This document shows, one piece after another, positions 43,501 to 51,232 of a stretch of DNA of 64,000 nucleotides. The translations under genes and the position numbers were made by a program. The notes under the pieces are model-generated. The model was not told the DNA's origin, searched no databases, and worked only from the letters and a program-made list of their open reading frames with translations. The DNA is from an uncultured Bacilli bacterium. GTDB taxonomy: Bacteria > Bacillota_I > Bacilli_A > RF39 > UBA660. The stretch is taken from positions 1-64,000 of the forward strand of contig CAKOOV010000008.1 in NCBI GenBank assembly GCA_934098435.1. Direction: 5' to 3'. Position 1 is the stretch's first letter; the number at the start of each line of letters is the position of its first letter.

Positions 43501-45094
43501 TGGTGATAGGTGTGATGAATCTGCTGAACCGTATGATGCTGGGAAGATGGATTCTGATACTGTATCTAGTGGTAGTAGTGTAACTATTAAGAATAATACT
43601 TTTGTTAGAAATAGTTATACTTTTGCTGGATGGACTACTAATAGTGATGGAACTGATGATGGCTATGGTTGGACTGGTTGGAGTGGTACTTGGAATTATG
43701 ATAATGGTCAATATGGTATTAATAATAATAGGTTAGTGTTATATGCTAGATGGAATATTAAGGCTTATACTATTAGTTACAATGCTAATGGTGGTAGTAA
43801 TGCTCCTGGTAATCAGAGTAAAATAGAAAATAAAAGTATTAATTTATCTAGTAGTAAACCTACTAGAACTGGTTATACTTTTGTTAATTGGAATACTAAA
43901 AAGGATGGTAGTGGAACTACTTATAAGGCTGGTGCTTCTTATAATAGTAATGCTGATTTGACTTTATATGCTCAGTGGAGAATTAATAAGGTATATATTA
44001 AGCTTGATGCTAATGGTGGTAACGTAAGAAGTAGTACTACTTATGGTAGTTGTAGTACTAGTAATAATATTATTGGTTGTAGTTGGAATAATCCTAAAGA
44101 TATATTTCATACTATTAATTATGGAGATTCTTTAAATAGTGCTGGTCTTGCTAATTATAATAATCCTGAATATTTATATATTACAAAAGATGGTTATTTT
44201 GCATACGCTAGTGAGGCTTGGATATGTGATTCTAATAGTGGATGTAGTACTGTTGGTAAAACTTTTGATCAGGATACGGCATATAAAGCTAGTGATTTCT
44301 GTGATGCATCAGGTGGAGATTGTACAGTAACTCTTAAGGTTAATTGGAAAACAATTAATAAAACTATTAATGATTGGAGATGTCATGATAAGTATTCTTA
44401 CTTTATTACTTATTGTGAGCCTAATTATATGTGTGAATATACTAAGATTGCTTATAAAGAAAATGGTAAATCATATGTTAAGTATGTTAATGGAAAGATA
44501 GATAGTAGTACTTCTTTAAATAATAGTTCTTGTTTCTTAGATTCTATTAATGATTATAGGTGTAATACTGATGGTAAATATTATATTACTACATGTAGTG
44601 AAACTACTTGTAATTATACGGAATTTAATGGTAGTTCTACTTCTGGAACTGTTGATAGAGATACATTGAAGGAGTGTGCTCCGGATACTAAGACAATGTA
44701 TGTTACTTCATCAAATGGAGTAAACTGTCGTTATGGTGTTGGAACTTCATATGGTATTGCTGTGGCCTATAGTTGTGGTGCTGCTTTAACTGTTAATGTA
44801 AATGCTACTAATGGATGGTATTATGTAACAAATGATGGATGTTACTCGGTTGGAAGTGCTTTGTCTTCAAGTAAACCTAGTAGTTGCGCTGGTTCTAGTG
44901 GTGGCGGAACAAGTGGTGGCTGTAAAAAAATTGTGAAATGTATTACTTCTGCTGGCTCTGATGCTCAGTGTCGTAGTAAGATTAGTTCCTTAGGTGGTTC
45001 TTATGCGGGTTATAATGGTAAAGGTGATTGTATAGGTAACTTCTGCCGTAGTTCTTGTCCTAGTGGTTCTGTTGAGACTGGAGGCTTTTATTAG
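40553..45094 (+). CDS. Giant prepilin-like surface protein with InlB/Flg_new repeats
   Basis: The N terminus 'NNKGFTLIELLAIIAITAIILGVG' is a type IV prepilin signal (cleavage expected after the Gly) with its hydrophobic helix. Pilins are usually under 200 residues; this protein has 1513. After a pilin-like region (to ~residue 140) come many 60-80-residue Listeria-Bacteroides repeats of the type 'YNANGG...GYTFAGWTTKSDG...LYAMW', with two longer 'KLNANGGSVTKETSKGG' modules. Near the end is an SH3b-like domain ('CRYGVGTSYGIAVAYSCG') and a Cys-rich tail. A pilus-displayed adhesin is inferred. The start at 40553 parallels the paralogue; an ATG at 40526 lacks a ribosome site. Confidence 0.75.
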   Translation: MKKKINNKGFTLIELLAIIAITAIILGVGTYGIIDLVNKSNEKSSLISETSIKESASLYADEAGDSLWVDPGNGDYKYYCVTIDELINKGIIKKNAKLPKGIDKYNYVSVKKNKVTFVKGESLIIKDALDGSADANACVGNIIKEEIKSAPKEKNVTSYTDEIVSVFDDLVGESKIIDKTCYFNKDSSSIARDDEHKGDFDKSSNTCSIKGLDDETIYYYKTCMTTEKGSIICSDSYSTSTASFVSPEFSTKDDTITVKYKDDNVKEPYHYFKSNVDGTSDKNVSECVLGSDNKFTCSGSTSNITKDKWYKVNENEVKITYKDNEIKNGNITARIMDGTGNYKDNDKKFNLYRIVFKKGNADKINNGTNDITNICLNDIDKKCSIKSPSISKDGYTIVGWNTDSSASDSIWKVNTSKDIDGSNTYYPIIKSRVNIKLNANGGSVTKETSKGGTYTTDSSGIISRNGKDIFHTINYGEKMNSSGLANYNNKDYLYITRNDAIVTKNKEWICLSGCTTSGKEYSQYEAYSSDDFCDAKDKSCTVVLGVNWKTKNYTLIYDNNGGSGCTSKSITYDEEYGTLCTPSRSGYAFVGWFDSNYKDSPLNYYADTYSDLKNAFGYDANLLYKHYFEYGLKEGRRISQYISSDKYNTEGNKTIYAGWKSVVYKINYNANGGSGTMESDNAEFGTNVTIKSNSFTRDGYTFAGWTTKSDGTDDGYGWTNWSGTWNYVDGQNGIAENKLELYAMWKKNNVYIKLNANGGSVTKETSKGGTYTTDSSGIISRNGKNIFHTIGYGGNLGSDGLANYNNKDWLYITLTGFTTNKNQEWICLSGCTTSGKVYSQYEVYSSDDFCDAKENNCTVVLGVNWIGKQYTISYNANGGTGTMPSDNVSTNGNATIKSNAFSRVGYTFAGWTTKSDGTDDGYGWTNWSGTWKYDNGQYGIAENKLELYAMWKRNTYTISYNPGYTDLNTCYNMCKSEKDQVSCGDRCDESAEPYDAGKMDSDTVSSGSSVTIKNNTFVRNSYTFAGWTTNSDGTDDGYGWTGWSGTWNYDNGQYGINNNRLVLYARWNIKAYTISYNANGGSNAPGNQSKIENKSINLSSSKPTRTGYTFVNWNTKKDGSGTTYKAGASYNSNADLTLYAQWRINKVYIKLDANGGNVRSSTTYGSCSTSNNIIGCSWNNPKDIFHTINYGDSLNSAGLANYNNPEYLYITKDGYFAYASEAWICDSNSGCSTVGKTFDQDTAYKASDFCDASGGDCTVTLKVNWKTINKTINDWRCHDKYSYFITYCEPNYMCEYTKIAYKENGKSYVKYVNGKIDSSTSLNNSSCFLDSINDYRCNTDGKYYITTCSETTCNYTEFNGSSTSGTVDRDTLKECAPDTKTMYVTSSNGVNCRYGVGTSYGIAVAYSCGAALTVNVNATNGWYYVTNDGCYSVGSALSSSKPSSCAGSSGGGTSGGCKKIVKCITSAGSDAQCRSKISSLGGSYAGYNGKGDCIGNFCRSSCPSGSVETGGFY
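43766..44669 (+). repeat. ~0.9-kb near-identical repeat, copy 1
   Basis: From the 'YTISYNANGGSNAPG' repeat to 'SGTVDRDTL', this segment is almost identical in DNA to 46059-46959 in the next prepilin-like gene. Sequence on both sides diverges, most sharply at the C-terminal tails. Confidence 0.85.
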
Positions 45095-45096
45095 AA

Positions 45097-45519
45097 ATGG
45101 TGGATATTAGTAAAAAAATTAAAGTGTTATATTTATGTATTTTTGTTATTTTATTGGTAATGATTGGCTTATTGACTTTTGTTTTTATTAAAAAACAAGG
45201 AACTAAATTAGATGATAAAAACTATGATACTTGGAGTTATATAAAATATGAAACTTATGATAATAATGGTAATAAGATAGATATTCCTTATGATATGGCT
45301 CCTTTTACACTTACATTTCGTGATGATAAAGTAGATGTTTGTTATGAAAAATGTTATACTAATAATTATACAAAAAAAGATGATATATTAACTATTAATA
45401 ATTCTGATTATTTTTCTGGGGTTTTTAAGGTTTCTTATGAAAATGATATGATGCTTTTAAAAGAAGATTCAGGAGAATTTGGCAGTACAGTATATTATTT
45501 TGAAAAACCATTAGGATAA
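45097..45519 (+). CDS. Membrane-anchored small protein
   Basis: This 140-residue protein has one N-terminal membrane span (about residues 9-31) and a ~105-residue extracellular beta-rich domain with a CYEKC pair. It starts 2 bp after the prepilin-like gene, with GGAGG inside that gene's end, so it is co-translated. A similar small membrane protein follows the second prepilin-like gene (47297), suggesting each large protein has a membrane partner. The domain is not recognised. Confidence 0.6.
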   Translation: MVDISKKIKVLYLCIFVILLVMIGLLTFVFIKKQGTKLDDKNYDTWSYIKYETYDNNGNKIDIPYDMAPFTLTFRDDKVDVCYEKCYTNNYTKKDDILTINNSDYFSGVFKVSYENDMMLLKEDSGEFGSTVYYFEKPLG

Positions 45520-45533
45520 TAATAATTATATTT

Positions 45534-45575
45534 GACTATTAACATTTGTTTTGTTAATAGTCTTTTCTTTTTTTA
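45534..45575 (+). terminator. Intrinsic terminator
   Basis: GACTATTAAC (45534-45543) and GTTAATAGTC (45553-45562) form a perfect 10-bp stem followed by TTTTCTTTTTTT. Confidence 0.85.
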
Positions 45576-45614
45576 AAAAATATATTATAATTAATTTTAG
45601 GATAGGTGTTATAT

Positions 45615-47285
45615 ATGAAAAGGATTAATAATAAGGGTTTTACTTTAATAGAGTTACTTGGTGTTATTGCTATTACAGCAATAATACTTGGTATTGGTAC
45701 TTATGGTATTGTTAATTTGGTTAATAAGTCTAAAGAAAAGAGTTCTTCAATTAGCGAGACTAGTATTAAAGAGAGTGCTAGTTTATATGCTGATGAAGCT
45801 AGTGATAGTTTGTGGATTGATCCTGGTAATGGTGATTATAAATATTATTGTGTAACCATTGAGGAACTTATTAATAAGGGTATTATTAAGAAAAATGCTA
45901 AACTTCCGGATAATATTAATAAGAGTAATTATATTTCTATTAAAAAGGATAAGGTTTCTTTAGTTAAGAGTGAACCTGTTATATTGGGTGATAATGCTGA
46001 TGTTAATAGTAATGACTATAAGGTTTGTGTTAATAAGGAAATAGAAGAAAATAATTTATATACTATTAGCTATAATGCTAATGGTGGTAGTAATGCTCCT
46101 GGTGATCAGAGTAAAATAGAAAATAAAAGTATTAATTTATCTAGTAGTAAACCTACTAGAACTGGTTATACTTTTGTTAATTGGAATACTAAAAAGGATG
46201 GTAGTGGAACTACTTATAAGGCTGGTGCTTCTTATAATAGTAATGCTGATTTGACTTTATATGCTCAGTGGAGAATTAATAAGGTATATATTAAGCTTGA
46301 TGCTAATGGTGGTACTGTTAGGGGTAGTACTACTAATGGCAGCTGTAGTACTAGTAATAATGTTATTAATTGTTCTTGGAATGATGATGAGGTATTTCAT
46401 ACTATTGATTATGGTGATTCTTTAGATAGTGCTGGTCTTGCTAATTATAATAATCCTGAATATTTATACATTACAAGAGATAATTATTTTGTTTATTCTA
46501 GTGAGGCTTGGATATGTGATTCTAGTAGTGGATGTAGTACTGTTGGTAAAACTTTTGATCAGGATACGGCATATAAAGCTAGTGATTTCTGTGATGCTTC
46601 AGGTGGAGACTGTACTGTAACTCTTAAGGTTAATTGGAAAACAATTAATAAGGCTATTAATGATTGGAGATGTCATGATAAGTATTCTTACTTTATTACT
46701 TATTGTGAGCCTAATTATATGTGTGAATATACTAAGATTGCTTATAAAGAAAATGGTAAATCATATGTTAAGTATGTTAATGGAAAGATAGATAGTAGTA
46801 CTTCTTTAAATAATAGTTCTTGTTTCTTAGATTCTATTAATGATTATAGGTGTAATACTGATGGTAAATATTATATTACTACATGTAGTGAAACTACTTG
46901 TAATTATACGGAATTTAATGGTAGTTCTACTTCTGGAACTGTTGATAGAGATACATTGGGAGAGTGCGTAACACAAGAACATACGCATGTATGGAAAGCA
47001 AGGGGAATTAGAAAATTTGCTATAGGACAATCAACACAATTTACTTGTGGCAATTATCACAGTTATGGATTTGCTGTTTATTGTAGTGTTTGCGGTATGT
47101 CAAAAGATTATTATAATAGTCATGTTGCTAAGATTGGTGAGAAATTTGTTTGCCCTGACTATCCGTATGGAATTCCTAATGGATGGAAAATATATGATGA
47201 TTGTGCTATTACTACTAGAAGTTCATTACAAAATATTAGCGGTGGTAGAAATAGCTTTGACGAAACTACTAAAAATTCTTGTTAG
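45615..47285 (+). CDS. Second prepilin-like repeat protein
   Basis: This 556-residue paralogue of the giant protein has the same prepilin signal ('NNKGFTLIELLGVIAITAIILGIG') and first ~120 residues. It keeps only one InlB-type repeat plus one 'KLDANGG' module and the Cys-rich 'DWRCHDKYSYFITYCEPNYMCEY' region. The last ~110 residues differ completely, carrying 'HTHVWKARG' and several CxxC-like pairs that may bind metal. An in-frame upstream start at 45606 lacks a ribosome site; GGTG precedes 45615. Domain shuffling or gene conversion between the two genes is likely. Confidence 0.75.
   Translation: MKRINNKGFTLIELLGVIAITAIILGIGTYGIVNLVNKSKEKSSSISETSIKESASLYADEASDSLWIDPGNGDYKYYCVTIEELINKGIIKKNAKLPDNINKSNYISIKKDKVSLVKSEPVILGDNADVNSNDYKVCVNKEIEENNLYTISYNANGGSNAPGDQSKIENKSINLSSSKPTRTGYTFVNWNTKKDGSGTTYKAGASYNSNADLTLYAQWRINKVYIKLDANGGTVRGSTTNGSCSTSNNVINCSWNDDEVFHTIDYGDSLDSAGLANYNNPEYLYITRDNYFVYSSEAWICDSSSGCSTVGKTFDQDTAYKASDFCDASGGDCTVTLKVNWKTINKAINDWRCHDKYSYFITYCEPNYMCEYTKIAYKENGKSYVKYVNGKIDSSTSLNNSSCFLDSINDYRCNTDGKYYITTCSETTCNYTEFNGSSTSGTVDRDTLGECVTQEHTHVWKARGIRKFAIGQSTQFTCGNYHSYGFAVYCSVCGMSKDYYNSHVAKIGEKFVCPDYPYGIPNGWKIYDDCAITTRSSLQNISGGRNSFDETTKNSC
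46059..46959 (+). repeat. ~0.9-kb near-identical repeat, copy 2
   Basis: This is the partner of 43766-44669, with a small in-frame length difference around 46380 and scattered substitutions. It covers most of the extracellular part of the second prepilin-like gene. Confidence 0.85.
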
Positions 47286-47296
47286 AGGTGATATTA

Positions 47297-47740
47297 ATGA
47301 ATAAGAAAAGGGTATTAATAATTTTATTAATTATAATTATTGTTTTGATAATTGGTATGGTATTGTTTATTAATAAAAAAGATAATGATTGTAAGGAATG
47401 TCATACTGAATATGTTGAAAGTGTTGGTACTACAAAGGAAATTAATTTACTTGATAATATGAATATGGAAAAGTATGTATATGATAATTATGTTTTTACT
47501 GATATGTATGTTATATGTTCTTCTAATAAAAGTGAATTTGATGGATATGTTATGAATTTAAATTCTAATACTAATAAAGATCTTAGATTAAAGATTACAT
47601 TATTTGATAAAGATAATAAGGAAATATATTCTTTTAAGACTGAAATTTATGAGTTGGAATTTGGTAAGAAGAGGGATTTCTTTTCACAAATTAATAAAGA
47701 TATTAGTAATGTATATAGTTTTAAAGTAGAAGAGTATTAA
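47297..47740 (+). CDS. Membrane-anchored small protein
   Basis: This 147-residue protein has a strongly hydrophobic N-terminal span ('VLIILLIIIIVLIIGMVLFI'), a CKEC pair just outside the membrane and a ~110-residue extracellular beta-rich domain ('NLNSNTNKDLRLKITLFDKDNKEIYSF') of the FxLYD kind in overall pattern. It follows the second prepilin-like gene by 11 bp, parallel to the 45097 gene. GAGGTGAT supports the ATG at 47297. The function is unknown. Confidence 0.6.
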   Translation: MNKKRVLIILLIIIIVLIIGMVLFINKKDNDCKECHTEYVESVGTTKEINLLDNMNMEKYVYDNYVFTDMYVICSSNKSEFDGYVMNLNSNTNKDLRLKITLFDKDNKEIYSFKTEIYELEFGKKRDFFSQINKDISNVYSFKVEEY

Positions 47741-47762
47741 AAACTCTTCTATTCTTTTTTGA
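47727..47762 (+). terminator. Intrinsic terminator
   Basis: TAGAAGAGT (47727-47735) and ACTCTTCTA (47743-47751) are followed by TTCTTTTTT. The stop codon is inside the loop. Confidence 0.8.
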
Positions 47763-47899
47763 ATTTTTATTGCTAAAATTTGTTTTATATGTTATGATGA
47801 TTATAGTATAGAAAGTAGGGAAAAAATTATATATTGTATATTTGGTATGGTATTTACTTTTATTATATGAAATGTTAAGATATATTTATGGAGGATTGT

Positions 47900-48568
47900 A
47901 TGGGAAAGAAAAATACTGGTTTAGTAATTTTAATTATTATATTATTTCTTTTGATTATTTGTTTAGGTGGATACATTGTATATGATAAAGTTTTTAGTGA
48001 TAAAATTGATGATGGTGTTACTGATAAAAATGATAATAATATAGATGGTAATGGTAATACTAATGTTACTGATGAGCAGGATAATAATAATGTTAATAAA
48101 AATGATAATAAGTCTTCAGTAAATGTATCTGATGTAATAAATGATTATAAAAAAATATTAAAAGAAAAGAAAAATTCTAATTATTATTTATATGATATGA
48201 ATAGTGATGGTATTCCAGAGTTATTTATTGTTAGTGGTGATAGTGAAGATTCTAAAGAAATATTTGTTTATACTTATAATGATAATCCAAATCTTAAGTA
48301 TGCTGATGATATTATTAGTGTTGGTGATTTTGGATGTGGACATAGTAATATTTATTTGTCGAATGATGGTCAACTAGTGATATTTTTTGCACATATGGGG
48401 TATCAGCATTATACTTACTATAAATTAGAAAATGATTGGCTTGTTAGAACTTATTATTCTGGTGATGAATATATAGAAGCTGGTAATGAATACAGGGCAC
48501 CTGCAAATACTAAAGAAATGATAACTGTATCTAGTAGTGATTTGTCATTACTTGATAATTATAAATAA
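47900..48568 (+). CDS. Membrane-anchored protein with acidic linker
   Basis: An N-terminal membrane span (residues ~6-28) is followed by a ~50-residue Asp/Asn-rich linker. A ~130-residue extracellular domain then contains 'YYLYDMNSDGIPELFIVSG', an EF-hand-like Asp-x-Asn-x-Asp calcium loop of the VCBS/FG-GAP type. This suggests calcium binding at the cell surface. No catalytic residues are recognised. GGAGG at 47890-47894 supports the ATG at 47900 rather than the ATG at 47888. A perfect terminator follows. Confidence 0.6.
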   Translation: MGKKNTGLVILIIILFLLIICLGGYIVYDKVFSDKIDDGVTDKNDNNIDGNGNTNVTDEQDNNNVNKNDNKSSVNVSDVINDYKKILKEKKNSNYYLYDMNSDGIPELFIVSGDSEDSKEIFVYTYNDNPNLKYADDIISVGDFGCGHSNIYLSNDGQLVIFFAHMGYQHYTYYKLENDWLVRTYYSGDEYIEAGNEYRAPANTKEMITVSSSDLSLLDNYK

Positions 48569-48578
48569 ATTGTTTTTT

Positions 48579-48610
48579 AAAAGAAATAATGTTTTGTTAT
48601 TTCTTTTTTT
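48579..48610 (+). terminator. Intrinsic terminator
   Basis: AAAAGAAATAA (48579-48589) pairs with TTATTTCTTTT (48597-48607), with further T residues. Confidence 0.8.
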
Positions 48611-48697
48611 ACATTTATTGTATATTATTTTGTTATTTTATTTATTTATATAGCAAAAATTGTCTAAAAATGTTATAATTAGTATGAGGTAGAAGAT

Positions 48698-51220
48698 ATG
48701 AAGAAGATAATTATTACTTTGGTATTATTTGTTTTATTTATAAATGTTGGATATGCCGCTAATGGAACTGCTTATTGTCCTGATGATAATGAACCTGTTA
48801 ATATAAGAAATAGTGCTGGTGGTTCTTTAATAGGAAAGGGTATTCCATGTGGTAGTGATGTAGAGGTTCTTGATACTAATGCTGGGTCTACTAGTAATTG
48901 CAGGACTTGGTATAAGGTTAGATATGATATTACTACTGGTTATGCATGTGGTGATTATATTAAGCTTAAGGATTCTAATACTACTTATAAGGGTAAGGCT
49001 TTATGTATTGAGAATACTGATCCTTTAAATATATGGAGTGATATTAATAAAACTAATAGGGTTGATAAATTAGATTGTAATGAAGAGATGAAAGTATTAG
49101 AGAAGAATGTTGCTAGTAATACTAAGTGTGATAATTGGTATAAAGTTAGACATAATGGTAATACTGGATATGCATGTGGTAAATATATAGGTGATGTTAA
49201 TAGTTCTACACCTGTTAAGGATATTGGCAGGGGTAGTGGAGATAATATATATAGAAAAGATAATTATAATTCTAAACCTAGTGGGGATGGAACTATTAGT
49301 TGTTTTGAGGATACTGGGGATTTATCTCTTAGAAAGACTCCTGGTGGTAGTACTACTGGTAAAAAGGTTAGTTGTGGTGAAGTTATAACTATTAATTCTT
49401 CTTCTGAATCTAGTGGTATTTGTCCTTATTATTATAATATAACTGATAGTAATGGTAATAGTGGTTATGTATGTGGTTATTATGTTAATACTACTAAGCT
49501 TTCTGATATGGCTATTAATTATTATAAGAATAATAGTTTGGATGATTATTATAATTATTTAAGAAATAGTGGTTTTCCTGATAGTTATTTGCCTTACTTA
49601 GCGGAGCTTCATGCAAGGCATCCTAATTGGAAGTTTATAAGTGAAACGATACCTCTTACTTTTGATGAGGTTGTAAGTGGAGAGAATGCTTATGGTCGTA
49701 ATTTATTGCAGGGTAGTGCATTTAATGAGAATTATTATTCGATGGGTATAAATAGTTATGATATTTTGAGTAATAAGTTTACTTCTTATGCTACTGAGAA
49801 TGGATGGTATGATGCTTCTTCAGAGGCTGTGGCTTATTATTTGGATCCTAGAAATTATTTGAATATTAAGTATATTATGGCTTATGAACTTCTTCATTAT
49901 AATAATGCTCATACGGAAGAAGCTGTAGCTAAAATAATGGGTAATAATAGTTTTTGGAATAGTGTTTATTCTGGCTATGATGGTAATGTTTATTCTGATG
50001 TAGTTCGTGCTACTAGTGATATTGGTATTAGTTCTTTTCATATAGCTGCTAGAATTAAGCAGGAAATATCTGGTATTAGTACTTCTGATCCTAGAGCGGG
50101 AGGTTCATTTACTTTAGATGGTAAGAGCTATTCTAATTATTATAATTTCTTTAATATTAATGTATGGGGTACTGATAAGATTATGCGTGGTATGAGATAT
50201 GCTATTAATAATGGTTGGAATAGTCCTTATCTTGGTATATATGGTGGTAGTAAATTTATTTATAATGAATATTGTGCTGTTAATCAAGATACTTTATATT
50301 ATGAGAAGTTTGATGTTTCTACTAAGGATGGCAATTATACGCATCAATATATGCAGAATTTAGCGGTTATTGCTCAGGAGACTAATAAGGTTTATAAGTC
50401 TTATGTAGAGAATGTTTCGGATTATTTTGATAAGCCTTTAGAATTTACTATTCCTGTATATAAGGATATGCCTAATTATGTTGTTACTGCTCCTAGAATT
50501 GGTAATCCTAATAATTATTTGAGTGATTTAAGGGTTGATGGTAGTACTGTTAGTGGATTTAGTTATGATACTTATAGTTATGATATTAGTGTTCCTTATG
50601 GTACTAATAGTATTAATATTAGTGCTGATAAGATTGCTAGTTCTTCTTCTATTAGTGGTACTGGTGATATTAGTATTGATAGTAATGAGAAAAAGATAAG
50701 TGTTATTGTTACTTCGGAGAGTGGTAATAGTAGAGAATATGTTATTAATGTTAAACGTGATGAGATAGATAATCCTGATGATATTCCTTCAATTGATACT
50801 ATTTTGAATAGTTCTGGTATTAAATATAATAATGATTATATTTTTGGTATTGATGAGGGTACTTCTATTAGTAGTTTAATTGATAATATTAAGAAGGTTA
50901 GTAATTATGCTAGTGTTAATATAAAGAATAGTAATGGTAATAATAAGACTAGTGGTACTTTTGTTACTGGGGACGTTGTAGTTATTGGTAATGGTAAGGA
51001 AGAAGAGATTCTTGGTATTGTTATTTATGGTGATGTTAATGGTGATGGTAAGATTGATAAAGATGATTGTTTGGGTATTTTGAGACATCTTAAGGGTTAT
51101 GGTGATTTGAAATCTTATTATGCTATGGCTGCGGATAATAATAATGATGGTAAGATTGATAAGGATGATTGTTTGGGTATTTTGAGACATCTTAAGGGAT
51201 ATACTAATTTGAATAAATAG
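48698..51220 (+). CDS. Secreted cell-wall glucosaminidase with SH3b, cadherin-like and dockerin domains
   Basis: The protein has a signal peptide (about residues 1-20), then three Cys-containing SH3b-like modules ('NIRNSAGGSLIGKGIPCGS', 'WYKVRHNGNTGYACG' and so on). The catalytic domain, from ~residue 290, begins 'LPYLAELHARHPNWKF' and contains 'YYLDPRNYLN', typical of LytD-type endo-beta-N-acetylglucosaminidases. A cadherin-like beta sandwich ('YLSDLRVDGSTVSGF') follows. Two dockerin-type calcium loops, 'DVNGDGKIDKDDCLGIL' and 'DNNNDGKIDKDDCLGIL', end the protein. It should cut peptidoglycan at the cell surface. TG-extended TATAAT lies at 48674-48679. The next gene may encode its anchor. Confidence 0.8.
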   Translation: MKKIIITLVLFVLFINVGYAANGTAYCPDDNEPVNIRNSAGGSLIGKGIPCGSDVEVLDTNAGSTSNCRTWYKVRYDITTGYACGDYIKLKDSNTTYKGKALCIENTDPLNIWSDINKTNRVDKLDCNEEMKVLEKNVASNTKCDNWYKVRHNGNTGYACGKYIGDVNSSTPVKDIGRGSGDNIYRKDNYNSKPSGDGTISCFEDTGDLSLRKTPGGSTTGKKVSCGEVITINSSSESSGICPYYYNITDSNGNSGYVCGYYVNTTKLSDMAINYYKNNSLDDYYNYLRNSGFPDSYLPYLAELHARHPNWKFISETIPLTFDEVVSGENAYGRNLLQGSAFNENYYSMGINSYDILSNKFTSYATENGWYDASSEAVAYYLDPRNYLNIKYIMAYELLHYNNAHTEEAVAKIMGNNSFWNSVYSGYDGNVYSDVVRATSDIGISSFHIAARIKQEISGISTSDPRAGGSFTLDGKSYSNYYNFFNINVWGTDKIMRGMRYAINNGWNSPYLGIYGGSKFIYNEYCAVNQDTLYYEKFDVSTKDGNYTHQYMQNLAVIAQETNKVYKSYVENVSDYFDKPLEFTIPVYKDMPNYVVTAPRIGNPNNYLSDLRVDGSTVSGFSYDTYSYDISVPYGTNSINISADKIASSSSISGTGDISIDSNEKKISVIVTSESGNSREYVINVKRDEIDNPDDIPSIDTILNSSGIKYNNDYIFGIDEGTSISSLIDNIKKVSNYASVNIKNSNGNNKTSGTFVTGDVVVIGNGKEEEILGIVIYGDVNGDGKIDKDDCLGILRHLKGYGDLKSYYAMAADNNNDGKIDKDDCLGILRHLKGYTNLNK

Positions 51221-51232
51221 GAGGTTATTTTT

